From Stakelama portus (lineage in GTDB: Bacteria > Pseudomonadota > Alphaproteobacteria > Sphingomonadales > Sphingomonadaceae): a stretch of 64,000 nt of DNA. Where the stretch lies: the NCBI RefSeq assembly GCF_003171655.1, contig NZ_QFZL01000003.1, positions 372,001 to 436,000 on the forward strand, read 5' to 3'. Position numbers and translations under genes: made by a program. Of the stretch, positions 7,916-16,706 are shown piece by piece (position 1 is the first letter of the stretch; each line of letters opens with the position of its first letter). The notes below the pieces were generated by a model that was not told the DNA's origin, made no database searches, and saw only the letters and a program-made list of their open reading frames with translations.

Positions 7916-9616
7916 ATGAGCACGCCAGCAACCCAGCCGCAGCCCGCTGCGCCCGTCCAGGCGAACCCGCTTTCGGGCTTCGCCAATCCGCTCAATCAGA
8001 TGAGCAGCATGGTGAGCCCTGCGCTGATCCGGCGCAGCCTGCCGCTCATTTTCCTCGTCGGTCTGGTGATCGCGGGGGCGATGGCATGGGCGGTGATCTC
8101 GACGCCGCCGCAGCGCGTGCTGTTCACCAATCTGGCGGATGGCGATCAGGCCGCCGTCGTTCAGGCGCTCGACGCCGCGGGCATCGATTCCGGGTTCGAC
8201 GGCGCCGGTTCGATCACGGTCGCCGAAAGCGAATATCACAAGGCGCGGATGCTGCTCGCCAGCCAGGATCTGCCGCATGCGGCGCCGGGCGGCTATGCCA
8301 TTCTCGACCAGCTTCCGCTCGGCGCCAGCCGCGCCGTCGAGGGCGAAAGGCTGCGTCAGGCCCGCGAAACCGAAATGGCGCGATCGATCACCGAACTCGA
8401 TTCGGTGGCCGAGGCGCGCGTCCACCTTGCCATGCCCGAAGCTTCGGTATTCGTGCGCGACCATGCCGAACCTTCGGCATCGGTGATCGTCAAATTGCAG
8501 CCGGGGCGCTCACTTGGCGATGCGCAGGTGCGTTCGATCGTCAATCTGGTGGCGTCGTCGGTGCCGGGCATGAAGCCCGATGCCGTGACGATCGTCGATC
8601 AGCAGGGCGCCCTGCTCAGCCATGGCAGCGATGCCGACAAGGGTGGCAGCGCGGGCAATGAACGCATCGATTTCGAACGGCGCGTCGAAAACGACTATCG
8701 CGAAAAGCTGGTCCAGCTGCTGACGCCGATGCTCGGCGCCGGCAATTTCACGGCCGAAATTCAGGCCGATGTCGATCTGAACGAAAGCCAGGCGACGCGC
8801 GAAAGCTATGACCCCAGCGGCGCGTTGCGCGCCGAACAGGGCAATTGGACCGGCACGCCGGGCAACCGCAACGGTCAGGCGCCGGGCGGCATTCCCGGCG
8901 CATTGTCGAACACGCCGCCTGCCGATGCCACGCTTTCCGCGCCTGAAGGTCAGGGCGGGCAACAGGGTGCGGGCGGCGGTGCGCCGGGCGCCGACCCCAA
9001 CGCCGTTGTCCGTCAGACCGACAGCTTCGCGCGCACCTATGACCTCGGCAAGGAAATCTCCGTCACGCGGCAGGTGCCGGGCAGCGTCCAGCGGCTTTCG
9101 GTCGCGGTCCTGTTGCGCGAAACCGACGGCAAGCCGCGCAGCGAAGCCGAAATGAACCAGATCACCGAACTGGTGCGTGCGGCGGTGGGATATGACCAGT
9201 CGCGCGGCGACAAGGTGACTGTCATCAGTCGCAAATTTTCCGAAGTGCCGGCCATGGAAACCGGCGCCGCCTGGTATGAGGCGGGCTGGGTGCCGCTGGT
9301 GGCGCGCCACGCCACGGCGCTGGTCATCGCGCTGCTCGTCCTGCTGCTCGGGGTGCGGCCGCTTGCAAAGGCGCTGCTCAAGAAGCGTGACGAAGGCGGC
9401 GCCCCGAACCGCCCGGCACTGGCGATGGGCGGGCATTATGGCGCGCCCGGCGAAGGCGGCGATCCCGCTGCGGTCGGTCCGCCGGTCAGCATCGAGGCGC
9501 TCGATCGCAGCGCCAGCTATGACGAGCGCGTCGGCGCGGTGCGCGGCTTTACCCGCGACAATCCGGCACGCGCGGCGCTCGCGGTGCGCGACATGATCCG
9601 GGCAGACGGCCAATGA
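7916..9616 (+). CDS. fliF: Flagellar MS-ring protein FliF
   Basis: FliF (566 residues) forms the MS ring in the inner membrane. Transmembrane segments are visible near residues 42-62 (LPLIFLVGLVIAGAMAWAVI) and 463-482 (HATALVIALLVLLLGV). Between them lies the YscJ-like ring-building region, with the family motif EGELARTI-like segment seen as VEGERLRQARETEMARSITE, and a Gly/Pro-rich disordered linker around residues 300-350. The short C-terminal tail would bind FliG, which overlaps by 4 bases downstream. Confidence 0.95.
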   Translation: MSTPATQPQPAAPVQANPLSGFANPLNQMSSMVSPALIRRSLPLIFLVGLVIAGAMAWAVISTPPQRVLFTNLADGDQAAVVQALDAAGIDSGFDGAGSITVAESEYHKARMLLASQDLPHAAPGGYAILDQLPLGASRAVEGERLRQARETEMARSITELDSVAEARVHLAMPEASVFVRDHAEPSASVIVKLQPGRSLGDAQVRSIVNLVASSVPGMKPDAVTIVDQQGALLSHGSDADKGGSAGNERIDFERRVENDYREKLVQLLTPMLGAGNFTAEIQADVDLNESQATRESYDPSGALRAEQGNWTGTPGNRNGQAPGGIPGALSNTPPADATLSAPEGQGGQQGAGGGAPGADPNAVVRQTDSFARTYDLGKEISVTRQVPGSVQRLSVAVLLRETDGKPRSEAEMNQITELVRAAVGYDQSRGDKVTVISRKFSEVPAMETGAAWYEAGWVPLVARHATALVIALLVLLLGVRPLAKALLKKRDEGGAPNRPALAMGGHYGAPGEGGDPAAVGPPVSIEALDRSASYDERVGAVRGFTRDNPARAALAVRDMIRADGQ

Positions 9617-10626
9617 ACGTGCAGGCCCGCCATTTCACCGGCGTCGAGCGCGCCGCGGTGCTGATGATGCTGGTCGGCGAAGAGGAAGCGGCGTCGATCC
9701 TGCAGAAGCTCGATCCCGAGGAAGTCCGTTCGCTGGGCAAGGCGATGTTCGCCGTTGCCGATGTCAGCGAAATGGAAGTCGAACAGGTGCTCGACGATTT
9801 CGTCTATAAGGCGCGCGCGCGGACCGGCATCCGGTTCGATCCGGGTCCGCGGATCGAAGGTATGATGACCAAGGCGCTTGGTCCCGAACGCGCCGAAAGC
9901 GTGCTCGCGCGGATCATGCCGGCGCAGCAGCAATCGGGCATCGAACTGCTCGAATGGTTCGAACCCGATGAAATCGCATCGATGATCGAGACCGAGCATC
10001 CCCAGATCGCGGCGGTGCTGCTCGCCAATCTCGATCCCGATATCGCCGCCAAGGTGTTCGAGGCGCTGCCCGAAGCCGCGCAGCCCCAGATTTTGCGGCG
10101 CGTGGCACGGCTCGGGCCGGTGCCGCCGGATGCGATCGAGGAACTCAAGGCGATGCTTCAGACGCGCGCAGGCGCCCGCAAGAAGCCGACCGCCGGATTG
10201 CAGCTGGGCGGCACGCGCGAAGCGGCAAAGATCCTGTCGGGTGCGCGCAAGGCCACCGAAGCGCGGGTGATGCCGCGCCTTTCCAAGATCGACAAGAAAG
10301 TCGCCAAGGAAATCGAAGAGGCGATGTTCGTCTTCGACAATCTGCTCGATCTGGACGACAAGAATCTTTCGACCCTGATCCGCAGCATCGATGCCGATAC
10401 GCTCGCCCGCGCGCTGAAGGGTGTCGAGGAAGACGATCGCAATCGCTTCCTGGGTTGCATGTCGAGCCGCGCGGCCGACGGCATTCGCGACGAGATGGAA
10501 GCGCGCGGCCAGATGAAGATGGCCGAAGTGCTCGACGCGCAGAAGGTGATGATCGGCATCGCCCGTGCGCTGGTGAAGGATGGCACGATCCAGATGCCGG
10601 GCGGTGAGGACGACGAATATGTCTGA
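9613..10626 (+). CDS. fliG: Flagellar motor switch protein FliG
   Basis: FliG (337 residues) is the rotor protein that couples torque from the stator. The EHPQ motif of the middle domain is visible in IETEHPQIAAVLLANLDP. The C-terminal torque helix region carries alternating charges (SIDADTLARALKGVEEDDRNRFL). Start and stop overlap fliF and fliH by 4 and 8 bases, indicating translational coupling. Confidence 0.95.
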   Translation: MNVQARHFTGVERAAVLMMLVGEEEAASILQKLDPEEVRSLGKAMFAVADVSEMEVEQVLDDFVYKARARTGIRFDPGPRIEGMMTKALGPERAESVLARIMPAQQQSGIELLEWFEPDEIASMIETEHPQIAAVLLANLDPDIAAKVFEALPEAAQPQILRRVARLGPVPPDAIEELKAMLQTRAGARKKPTAGLQLGGTREAAKILSGARKATEARVMPRLSKIDKKVAKEIEEAMFVFDNLLDLDDKNLSTLIRSIDADTLARALKGVEEDDRNRFLGCMSSRAADGIRDEMEARGQMKMAEVLDAQKVMIGIARALVKDGTIQMPGGEDDEYV

Positions 10627-11368
10627 GTTTGTCCCCGGATTCGCCAGCCGCCAGGTCGCGGCCGAAGTCGCGCTCGAACGCGCCTTTGCCGACACGGGCA
10701 ATGGCGGATTTTCGCCGGGCGACGCGATGCGCATCGTCGGCCGTCCCGAAGCCGAGACCGAGCAGGACCCGGTTCAGCCGCGCCATTTCAGCCCGGCCAA
10801 TCCCGGAACCAACCCGACCGAGGGATGGGATCCGTTCGACGGCGAAGTCCTGCCGCCGACATCGGAGCAGGCGGGCTTTTCCGATCCGATTGCCGATGCG
10901 CGGGAAAAGGGCTTTGCCGAGGGGCGCGCCGCCGCGCTTGCCGAAGCCGCCGCCACCCGGTCGCAGGAACTGGTGCTGCTCGAACAAGTGTCGCAATCGC
11001 TATCCGCAGGAACGCATTTCGATCGCGACCGGCTTGCCGCGCAGATCCGCCAGACCGTGCTCCATCTGGTGCGCAAGCTGGTGGGCGAACTGGGCATCGC
11101 GCCGGACATGCTCGCCGCGCGGATCGAAGCGGCAGTCGACATGCTTGCCGACAATGCCGAATCGGCGCTGCTGCGCGTGCATCCCGACGATGTCGCGCTG
11201 CTGTCGGGCCGATTGCCGCGCAATATCTTCCCGGTCGGCGATCCGCATATCGGACGCGGCAGCTTCGTCATCGAAAGCGCGTCGACCATTGTCGAGGACG
11301 GGCCCGATCTGTGGATCGAACAGCTGGCCGAAGCGATCGACCGGGTGCCGATACCGCCGTCATGCTGA
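10619..11368 (+). CDS. fliH: Flagellar assembly protein FliH
   Basis: I place the start at ATG 10619 (MSEFVPGF), preceded by GGTGAGGACG, giving 249 residues. FliH regulates the export ATPase FliI and links it to the C-ring. The Ala/Glu-rich central segment (ADAREKGFAEGRAAALAEA) is the expected helical stalk. The C-terminal part (DRLAAQIRQTVLHLVRKLVGE, then VHPDDVALL) matches the FliH/YscL/V-ATPase E-subunit-like domain. It lies between fliG and fliI and overlaps both. Confidence 0.88.
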   Translation: MSEFVPGFASRQVAAEVALERAFADTGNGGFSPGDAMRIVGRPEAETEQDPVQPRHFSPANPGTNPTEGWDPFDGEVLPPTSEQAGFSDPIADAREKGFAEGRAAALAEAAATRSQELVLLEQVSQSLSAGTHFDRDRLAAQIRQTVLHLVRKLVGELGIAPDMLAARIEAAVDMLADNAESALLRVHPDDVALLSGRLPRNIFPVGDPHIGRGSFVIESASTIVEDGPDLWIEQLAEAIDRVPIPPSC

Positions 11369-12693
11369 ACGATTTCTCCCACGAATATCTCGAAGGGCTC
11401 AACGTCGCCGATTTCGCGCCGAAGCCCAAGGTTTCGGGACGGCTAGCGTCCTATGACGGGCTGTTGATGGAGGCCGTCGGGTTGACCCTGCCGGTCGGAA
11501 CCGTCTGTGCGGTCGGCGCGGCGGGAGGCGATCGGGTCGAAGCCGAAGTGATCGGGTTTCGTTCGGGCCGCACCTTGCTGATGAACCTGGGGGGGCCGGC
11601 GGCGCTGCTGCCCAATGCGCCGGTGCGCCCGATCGGCCCGCCGGGCGAAGCCGAAGTCGGCGCCGCGCTGCTGGGCCGCGTGGTCGATGGCGCGGGCAAG
11701 CCGATCGACGGGCTGGGCCCGATTCGCGGCGCTGGCCGCTGGCCGCTGGCGGGCAAGCTTCAATCGCCGCTCGATCGCGGGCGCGTGCTTCAGCCGATGG
11801 ATGTCGGGGTCCGGGCGATCAACGGGCTGCTGACCATTGGACAGGGCCAGCGCGTCGGCATCATGGCCGGATCCGGCGTCGGCAAATCGGTGCTGCTCGG
11901 CATGATGGTGCGCGCGGCGCAGGCCGATGTGGTGGTGATCGGCCTGATCGGCGAACGCTCGCGCGAAGTCGCCGATTTTCTGGAAACCAAAGTGGCGGGC
12001 GAAGCGCGTGCGCGCTCGGTCGTCGTCGCGGTCCCGGCCAATCATTCCCCGGTGCTGCGCATTCGTGGCGCGTTGCGCGCCACGGCGATTGCCGAAAGCT
12101 TCCGCGCCGAGGGCAAGAAGGTCCTGCTGATCATGGACAGCCTGACCCGCGTCGCCCATGCCGGTCGCGAAATCGGACTGGCGCTGGGCGAACCGGCATC
12201 GGCGCGCGGCTATCCGCCCAGCGCCATTGCGATGCTGCCCAGCCTGATCGAGCGCGCGGGAACCTGTGTCAGCTCGGGCGGATCGATCACCGCGATCTAT
12301 ACCGTGCTTGCCGATGGCGATGATGGCAATGATCCGGTCGTCGACAGCGCGCGCTCGATCCTCGACGGCCATATCGTGCTGAGCCGGCAACTGGCCGAAC
12401 GCGGTGTCTATCCCGCGATTGACCTGGGGCCTTCGGTAAGCCGCGTGATGACCGATATTGCGGGCAAGGAGCATATCCATGCCGCCCGCGTGCTGCGCCG
12501 TCACCTCGCCACCTATGAGGAAAATCGCGATCTGGTGCTGATGGGTGCCTATCGTGCCGGGGCCGATGCGGCGATCGACAACGCCATCGCCTGTCATCCG
12601 GCGATCCTGGAATATATCCGCCAGGACGCCGATACGAGCGTGTCGCTCGACGAGGCGATTGCGGAGCTGACCGGCGTGTTCGGCGATGGCTGA
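11362..12693 (+). CDS. fliI: Flagellum-specific export ATPase FliI
   Basis: FliI energises type III export in the flagellum. From ATG 11362, overlapping the fliH stop, the protein is 443 residues, the family norm. Walker A AGSGVGKSVLLG is near residue 168, Walker B is LLIMDSLTRVAH, and the signature PSLIERAG is present (SAIAMLPSLIERAGT). The next gene, fliJ, overlaps by 8 bases. Confidence 0.96.
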   Translation: MLNDFSHEYLEGLNVADFAPKPKVSGRLASYDGLLMEAVGLTLPVGTVCAVGAAGGDRVEAEVIGFRSGRTLLMNLGGPAALLPNAPVRPIGPPGEAEVGAALLGRVVDGAGKPIDGLGPIRGAGRWPLAGKLQSPLDRGRVLQPMDVGVRAINGLLTIGQGQRVGIMAGSGVGKSVLLGMMVRAAQADVVVIGLIGERSREVADFLETKVAGEARARSVVVAVPANHSPVLRIRGALRATAIAESFRAEGKKVLLIMDSLTRVAHAGREIGLALGEPASARGYPPSAIAMLPSLIERAGTCVSSGGSITAIYTVLADGDDGNDPVVDSARSILDGHIVLSRQLAERGVYPAIDLGPSVSRVMTDIAGKEHIHAARVLRRHLATYEENRDLVLMGAYRAGADAAIDNAIACHPAILEYIRQDADTSVSLDEAIAELTGVFGDG

Positions 12694-13117
12694 CGCCAAA
12701 GCGCGGCGGCTCGACCGGCTCCACCGGGTCCGGTCGCTGCAGTTGCATCAGGTGCGCGCCGAGGAAGCCGAGGCGCGGATGCGCGTCGCCGAGGAAATGG
12801 CGATGCGCGAACGCATATTGAAACTGTCGCACAATGTCGCGCCCGCGCCTGCACCCGCGCCGATCGCCGCGACCAGCCTGATCGCCGCCGCGCATTTTCG
12901 CGAGCGGCTGCATCGCACCGCCGAAGCGTCCGACAAGCGGATCGAACAAGCCGAACAGGGGCTCGACGCCGCCCGCGTCGCGACGCGCGAGGCGAAGCGC
13001 GACCAGAATGCCGTCGAAAAGCTGATCGCACGCGAAGAGGCCGATGCGGCGCTGCGCGCGCTGCGCGAGCTGGAAAAACTGCCGCCAATCCGGCGAAAAC
13101 GGCACGATCCTTGCTGA
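12686..13117 (+). CDS. fliJ: Flagellar export chaperone FliJ
   Basis: A 143-residue, strongly charged, almost wholly helical protein with long Ala/Arg/Glu heptads, as expected for FliJ, the coiled-coil stalk of the FliI ATPase. Sequence conservation in this family is low, so the call rests on coiled-coil character and the fliH-fliI-fliJ order. Its last codons contain the sigma-54 promoter for fliK. Confidence 0.8.
   Translation: MADAKARRLDRLHRVRSLQLHQVRAEEAEARMRVAEEMAMRERILKLSHNVAPAPAPAPIAATSLIAAAHFRERLHRTAEASDKRIEQAEQGLDAARVATREAKRDQNAVEKLIAREEADAALRALRELEKLPPIRRKRHDPC
13101..13115 (+). promoter_or_regulatory. Near-consensus sigma-54 promoter for the fliK operon
   Basis: GGCACG-ATCC-TTGCT fits the sigma-54 consensus (T)GGCACG-N4-TTGC(A/T), lacking only the first T, with GG-N10-GC spacing. 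It lies inside the last codons of fliJ, and its predicted start point is near 13125. It should drive fliK and downstream genes, with the GAFTGA-containing activator encoded at 6297-7562 as the likely partner. Confidence 0.88.
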
Positions 13118-13124
13118 GTATCCG

Positions 13125-13139
13125 GTGACGTAACGTCAC
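13125..13139. promoter_or_regulatory. Perfect palindrome at the predicted fliK transcript start
   Basis: GTGACGT-A-ACGTCAC is a perfect 7+1+7 inverted repeat positioned at about +1 to +15 of the predicted fliK transcript and ending 13 bases before the GTG start. It may be a dimeric-regulator operator or a 5'-end hairpin. Confidence 0.55.
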
Positions 13140-13152
13140 TGGGAGTTTCAGG

Positions 13153-14454
13153 GTGCAGATTTCCGCGATCTCGGTTGCCGGTCCGGCCAGCGTCAGGCCT
13201 GAATCCGCGCCGCTTTCGGCCGGTTCGAGCGGGTTTGCGATCGCGCTGGCGGATGTTCGCATCGATCGCACACCCGATGGCAAGCTTGCCGGGCACGAAC
13301 GGCAGGCGATTGCCGGAAGCGGCAAGAATTTGCCGGTTGCCGCCGCGGGAGACGGCGAGACCGAAGAGGACGGCGCGGAAGACGTGTTGTTCGGCTGGAT
13401 GCCGGGCGTCGCCCCGCAGCCGGATGACAGCGGCGCGGCGGCCAATGCGACCGCCGATCGGCCCGCGCCGGTCCTGTCGCGCACGCCGCTCTCGCGCGGA
13501 TTGCCGGGCGGCGCGGACGCGGGTTCGGCAGATGCGGCGACAGCGCCGCAAACCGCCCCGGCGCAGACCGGGGGCATAGAGGTTTCGAACAGTGCCTCGC
13601 GCACTGCTGCGGCGCCGCTTCCACCGTTCGGGGGGACGGTTGGAAGCGGCCCGCAGGGAATCGCGAAGGCTGATGGCGCCGTTGCACCGGCGTCGACCAC
13701 GCCGCCCATGGGCGGCGCGACCGTGCAACCGGCGATACCGACAGTGCCGAACGGCGCGCCGTCCTCCGCCGTCGCTCCGGTTCAGGCGGAGAGTGTATCT
13801 TCCGCGATCCAGACCGCCGGAGCGCCGAACATCGCGCTTGCCGCCGCGCTGCCGATGCCCGCCAATCCGCTGGTCCGCGACATCATGCCGCGCGCGGCGA
13901 TCGGCGACTGGGCGCTGGAGGACCGGCGTGCGCCGGGCGCCGCCACGGGCGGTACGGGAGGATTGGAAGCGCTGATCGCGGGCGGAGCGGGGGCTGCCGC
14001 CGATGTTCGTGCCGTCGCCGCCGCTGCGGGGGGCAGCGAGGCGCAGCTCGACATGACCGGCGATGGCTGGGTCGAGGATATGATCGACCATATCGACGTG
14101 CTGCGCGATGCCGGCGGCACGCGCGTCGCCCGGCTGCGACTGTCGCCCGATGCGCTGGGTCGGATTGATATCTCGGTCCATCGCCAGGGTGATTCGACGC
14201 ATGTCCGGATCGACGCGCACGAACATGCCGCGCGCGCGATGCTCGCGGACGCGGCGCCGCGCCTCACCGAACTTGCCGAAGCGCGCGGCATTCGCCTGTC
14301 GCAGACACTGGCCGATGCGGGCCAGTCGGGCGCGGGCACGGCCGGGGGCGAGCAACGTCCCGCCGCCCCGGCGCAGCCGGTGCTTTCCGATGCGCCGGCC
14401 GCCGCGCGCGCCGGGGACACCGCCGAAGACATTCTTACTGACCGTATTGCCTGA
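13153..14454 (+). CDS. fliK: Flagellar hook-length control protein FliK
   Basis: A 433-residue protein with a long low-complexity Ala/Pro/Gly-rich N-terminal part and a compact C-terminal domain (VARLRLSPDALGRIDISVHRQ ... LTELAEARGIRLSQT) that matches the FliK hook-length-control C-terminus. FliK measures the hook and switches export specificity. The start is GTG 13153 with GGGAG at 13141-13145. It is the first gene after the sigma-54 promoter. Confidence 0.88.
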   Translation: MQISAISVAGPASVRPESAPLSAGSSGFAIALADVRIDRTPDGKLAGHERQAIAGSGKNLPVAAAGDGETEEDGAEDVLFGWMPGVAPQPDDSGAAANATADRPAPVLSRTPLSRGLPGGADAGSADAATAPQTAPAQTGGIEVSNSASRTAAAPLPPFGGTVGSGPQGIAKADGAVAPASTTPPMGGATVQPAIPTVPNGAPSSAVAPVQAESVSSAIQTAGAPNIALAAALPMPANPLVRDIMPRAAIGDWALEDRRAPGAATGGTGGLEALIAGGAGAAADVRAVAAAAGGSEAQLDMTGDGWVEDMIDHIDVLRDAGGTRVARLRLSPDALGRIDISVHRQGDSTHVRIDAHEHAARAMLADAAPRLTELAEARGIRLSQTLADAGQSGAGTAGGEQRPAAPAQPVLSDAPAAARAGDTAEDILTDRIA

Positions 14455-14471
14455 TCATCCGGGAGCCGAAG

Positions 14472-15089
14472 ATGAGCGACGAAACGACCGAAGGTACCAA
14501 GCCCAAGAAGAAAAAGGGCGGATTGATGAAAATGCTGCTGCTGATCGTCGGGCTGCTTGTCCTGGTCGGCGGCGGCGTGGGCGGTGGCCTCTATGCCGCG
14601 CAGGCCGGATGGCTGGGCGGCGGCGGCGATCATGCCGCAAAAGTCGATGAGCCCGGCCTCGTCCCCAAATCCGAGCAGAAGCGCGCCGGCGAAGAAGGCG
14701 GCGGCCATGGTGAAGAAGGCGGGGAAAGCCATGAAGGCACGCCGACGCCCGAGGGCCAGGGCGGCGAGCAATATGCCTCCAATTACTACACGCTCGAAAA
14801 GGAGTTCACTTCGAACCTTCAGAACAGCGTGCATTTCATCCAGGTGGGGCTGGCCGTGGCGACACATTATGACGACCGCGTGATCCAGAACCTGCGCACG
14901 CACGAAATCGCGGTGCGATCGGCGGTGTTGATGACGCTGAGCGAAACCACCGAGGAACAGGTGTTCACCGTCGAGGGCAAGCGCCAGCTTCAGAAGCGTC
15001 TGGTCGATGCGATCAACGGCGTGCTCAAACAAAAAGAGGGTTTTGGGGGGATTGGTAACGTCTACTTTACCAATTTCATTGTTCAGTGA
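14472..15089 (+). CDS. fliL: Flagellar basal body-associated protein FliL
   Basis: FliL (205 residues) is a single-pass inner-membrane protein that supports the stator. A Lys-rich N-terminus precedes a transmembrane segment (MLLLIVGLLVLVGGGVGGGL, residues ~18-37) and a charged linker. A periplasmic domain with YTLEKEFTSNLQ...HFIQVGLAVATHYD and the ending VYFTNFIVQ is typical of FliL. GGGAGCCGAAG provides the ribosome site. Confidence 0.93.
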   Translation: MSDETTEGTKPKKKKGGLMKMLLLIVGLLVLVGGGVGGGLYAAQAGWLGGGGDHAAKVDEPGLVPKSEQKRAGEEGGGHGEEGGESHEGTPTPEGQGGEQYASNYYTLEKEFTSNLQNSVHFIQVGLAVATHYDDRVIQNLRTHEIAVRSAVLMTLSETTEEQVFTVEGKRQLQKRLVDAINGVLKQKEGFGGIGNVYFTNFIVQ

Positions 15090-15095
15090 ACGGGC

Positions 15096-16040
15096 ATGGT
15101 TAACGCCCTTTCAGAAACGCAGGCGCCCGAACGGCGCGAACGCCCCCGGGCCGGAGCGGATCACGCCCCGGCACTGGGGTCGTCGCCGCTCAATCCGTTC
15201 GGCGACCTGGTAACGCTCCAGCATCTTTCGGCACGACTGGCCAAGGGGCTGAAGCCGATGCTCGAAGCGATGATGCGGCGCGAGCTGCGCTGCTGGGCCG
15301 AACCCTTGGTCGTGCAGCGTTTTTCCGATTACCGCGCTGAACGCGGCGACGGTCTGACCGCATGGCAGCCGCTGGCGATGGAGCCGGGGCGTGCGCGCGC
15401 GCTGATCGTGATCGACGGGGCGCTGGTGCTCGAAATGCTCGATGCGTTTTTCGGCGGCGAGGGCGAAGCGCCTTCGCCGATGCCCGAGGAGTTCACGACA
15501 TCGGCGGAAACGATGGTCGCGCGGATCGCGCGCGGCATGATCGCGCCGCTGCGCACTGCGTGGGAACCGGTATCGAAGATCGATTTCGCCGAAGTTTCCG
15601 ATGCCAGCTGCGCCTCCGCACCCGATCTGGGCGAGGCGCCGATGGTGGTGACTCGCTTCGGCTTTGCGGCGGGCGACGCCGCTCCTGCCTTTATCGATCT
15701 CGTCTATCCGGTCGCCGGGCTGAAGCCGCATGGCGCGAAGCTGACCGCCAAGGTCCGGTCGGCGCAGGCCGATGTCGAACCGCAATGGCGCACCGAGCTG
15801 ACCCGCGCGGTGATGTCGGTGAAACTGCCGGTCCGATCGGTTCTTGCCGAACCGACGATCGCGCTGGGCCGGCTGATGGAGCTCAAGACCGGCGACATCA
15901 TACCGATCGAATTCGGTCCCGAAGTCCCGGTGATGGTCGGCGACCGCCGGCTGGGCACCGGCCAGGTCGGCACCGCCAATGGGTTTGCCGCCGTCCGCCT
16001 GACGGCGATCGAGGAATTTGAAGAGGGGGATTTCCAATGA
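15096..16040 (+). CDS. fliM: Flagellar motor switch protein FliM, lacking a canonical CheY-binding N-terminus
   Basis: FliM (314 residues) forms the C-ring with FliG and FliN. The middle CheC-like domain is visible (ALIVIDGALVLEMLDAFFGG) and the C-terminal SpoA domain follows (VMSVKLPVRSVLAEPTIALG ... ELKTGDIIPIEF). The usual N-terminal EIDALL-type motif that binds phospho-CheY is not present; residues 1-35 are Arg/Pro/Glu-rich instead. FliN overlaps by 4 bases. Confidence 0.9.
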   Translation: MVNALSETQAPERRERPRAGADHAPALGSSPLNPFGDLVTLQHLSARLAKGLKPMLEAMMRRELRCWAEPLVVQRFSDYRAERGDGLTAWQPLAMEPGRARALIVIDGALVLEMLDAFFGGEGEAPSPMPEEFTTSAETMVARIARGMIAPLRTAWEPVSKIDFAEVSDASCASAPDLGEAPMVVTRFGFAAGDAAPAFIDLVYPVAGLKPHGAKLTAKVRSAQADVEPQWRTELTRAVMSVKLPVRSVLAEPTIALGRLMELKTGDIIPIEFGPEVPVMVGDRRLGTGQVGTANGFAAVRLTAIEEFEEGDFQ

Positions 16041-16336
16041 ACGACATGACCGGCGCATTTCCGGTCGACGCGGCGCTGGCGGCCAATTTCCGGCTGCTGC
16101 AGGACGTCGGCGTAAAGCTTACGGTAGAGATCGGCTCGACCAGCCTGTCGCTGCGCGAATTGCTCGCGCTGGGCGAAGAGAGCGTGATCGAGCTCGACCG
16201 CGAAGCCAATGAACTGCTCGACGTCTTCGTCAACGGCACGCTGATCGGCCGCGGCGAAGTGGTGACGGTGGGCGACAAGTTCGGGGTGCGGATGACCGAG
16301 CTGGTCAATCCGGAGAAGCGAGTCGCCAACGCATGA
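16037..16336 (+). CDS. fliN: Flagellar motor switch protein FliN
   Basis: A 99-residue SpoA-domain protein with the FliN hallmark (VKLTVEIGSTSLSLRELLAL ... LFVNGTLIGRGEVV pattern, here LLDVFVNGTLIGRGEVV). It builds the lower C-ring and helps localise FliH-FliI. The start overlaps the fliM stop (ATGA) and the stop overlaps fliO. Confidence 0.95.
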   Translation: MNDMTGAFPVDAALAANFRLLQDVGVKLTVEIGSTSLSLRELLALGEESVIELDREANELLDVFVNGTLIGRGEVVTVGDKFGVRMTELVNPEKRVANA

Positions 16337-16587
16337 TCTGGGCCTATGTCCTGAAGCTGGTCATCCTGCTGCCGCTCGTCTGCGGCTTGCTGATCGGCTG
16401 CCTCTATCTCTGGCGCAAGCTCGAGGGGCGGCTGCCGCGCGCGCAGGGCGAGCGGATGATCCAGGTGAAGGAAACGATGATGGTTTCGCCCGGCGTCCGG
16501 CTGGCGGTCGTCGATTTCGAGGGGCGCCGCCTGCTTGTATCGGTCGCGCGCTCCGGCGTGACTCTGGTCGATCGGGGCGAGGGATGA
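16333..16587 (+). CDS. fliO: Flagellar biosynthesis protein FliO
   Basis: An 84-residue protein with one N-terminal transmembrane segment (VLKLVILLPLVCGLLIGCLY) and a short basic cytoplasmic part (LAVVDFEGRRLLVSVARSGV) typical of FliO, the assembly factor for the FliP-FliR gate. Its position between fliN and fliP supports the call. Confidence 0.85.
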   Translation: MIWAYVLKLVILLPLVCGLLIGCLYLWRKLEGRLPRAQGERMIQVKETMMVSPGVRLAVVDFEGRRLLVSVARSGVTLVDRGEG

Positions 16588-16605
16588 TTTTCGTTCCAGC
16601 CCGTC

Positions 16606-16625
16606 GCTCCTGCGAAGGCGCGAGC
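16606..16625. repeat. Sphingomonad-type short palindromic repeat before fliP
   Basis: GCTCCTGCGAAGGCGCGAGC is an imperfect hairpin resembling the GCTCCCGCGAAGGCGGGAGC-like intergenic repeats I know from sphingomonad genomes. It sits between the fliO stop and the hydrophobic start of FliP, arguing that 16588-16706 is non-coding. Confidence 0.5.
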
Positions 16626-16706
16626 CTGTTGCTGTCGCGTGTCGCCGAAGCGCTGACACAGGCGACAGCGCATCTGTTTCAAGCGATTGCGCGATATGCT
16701 TCAGCC

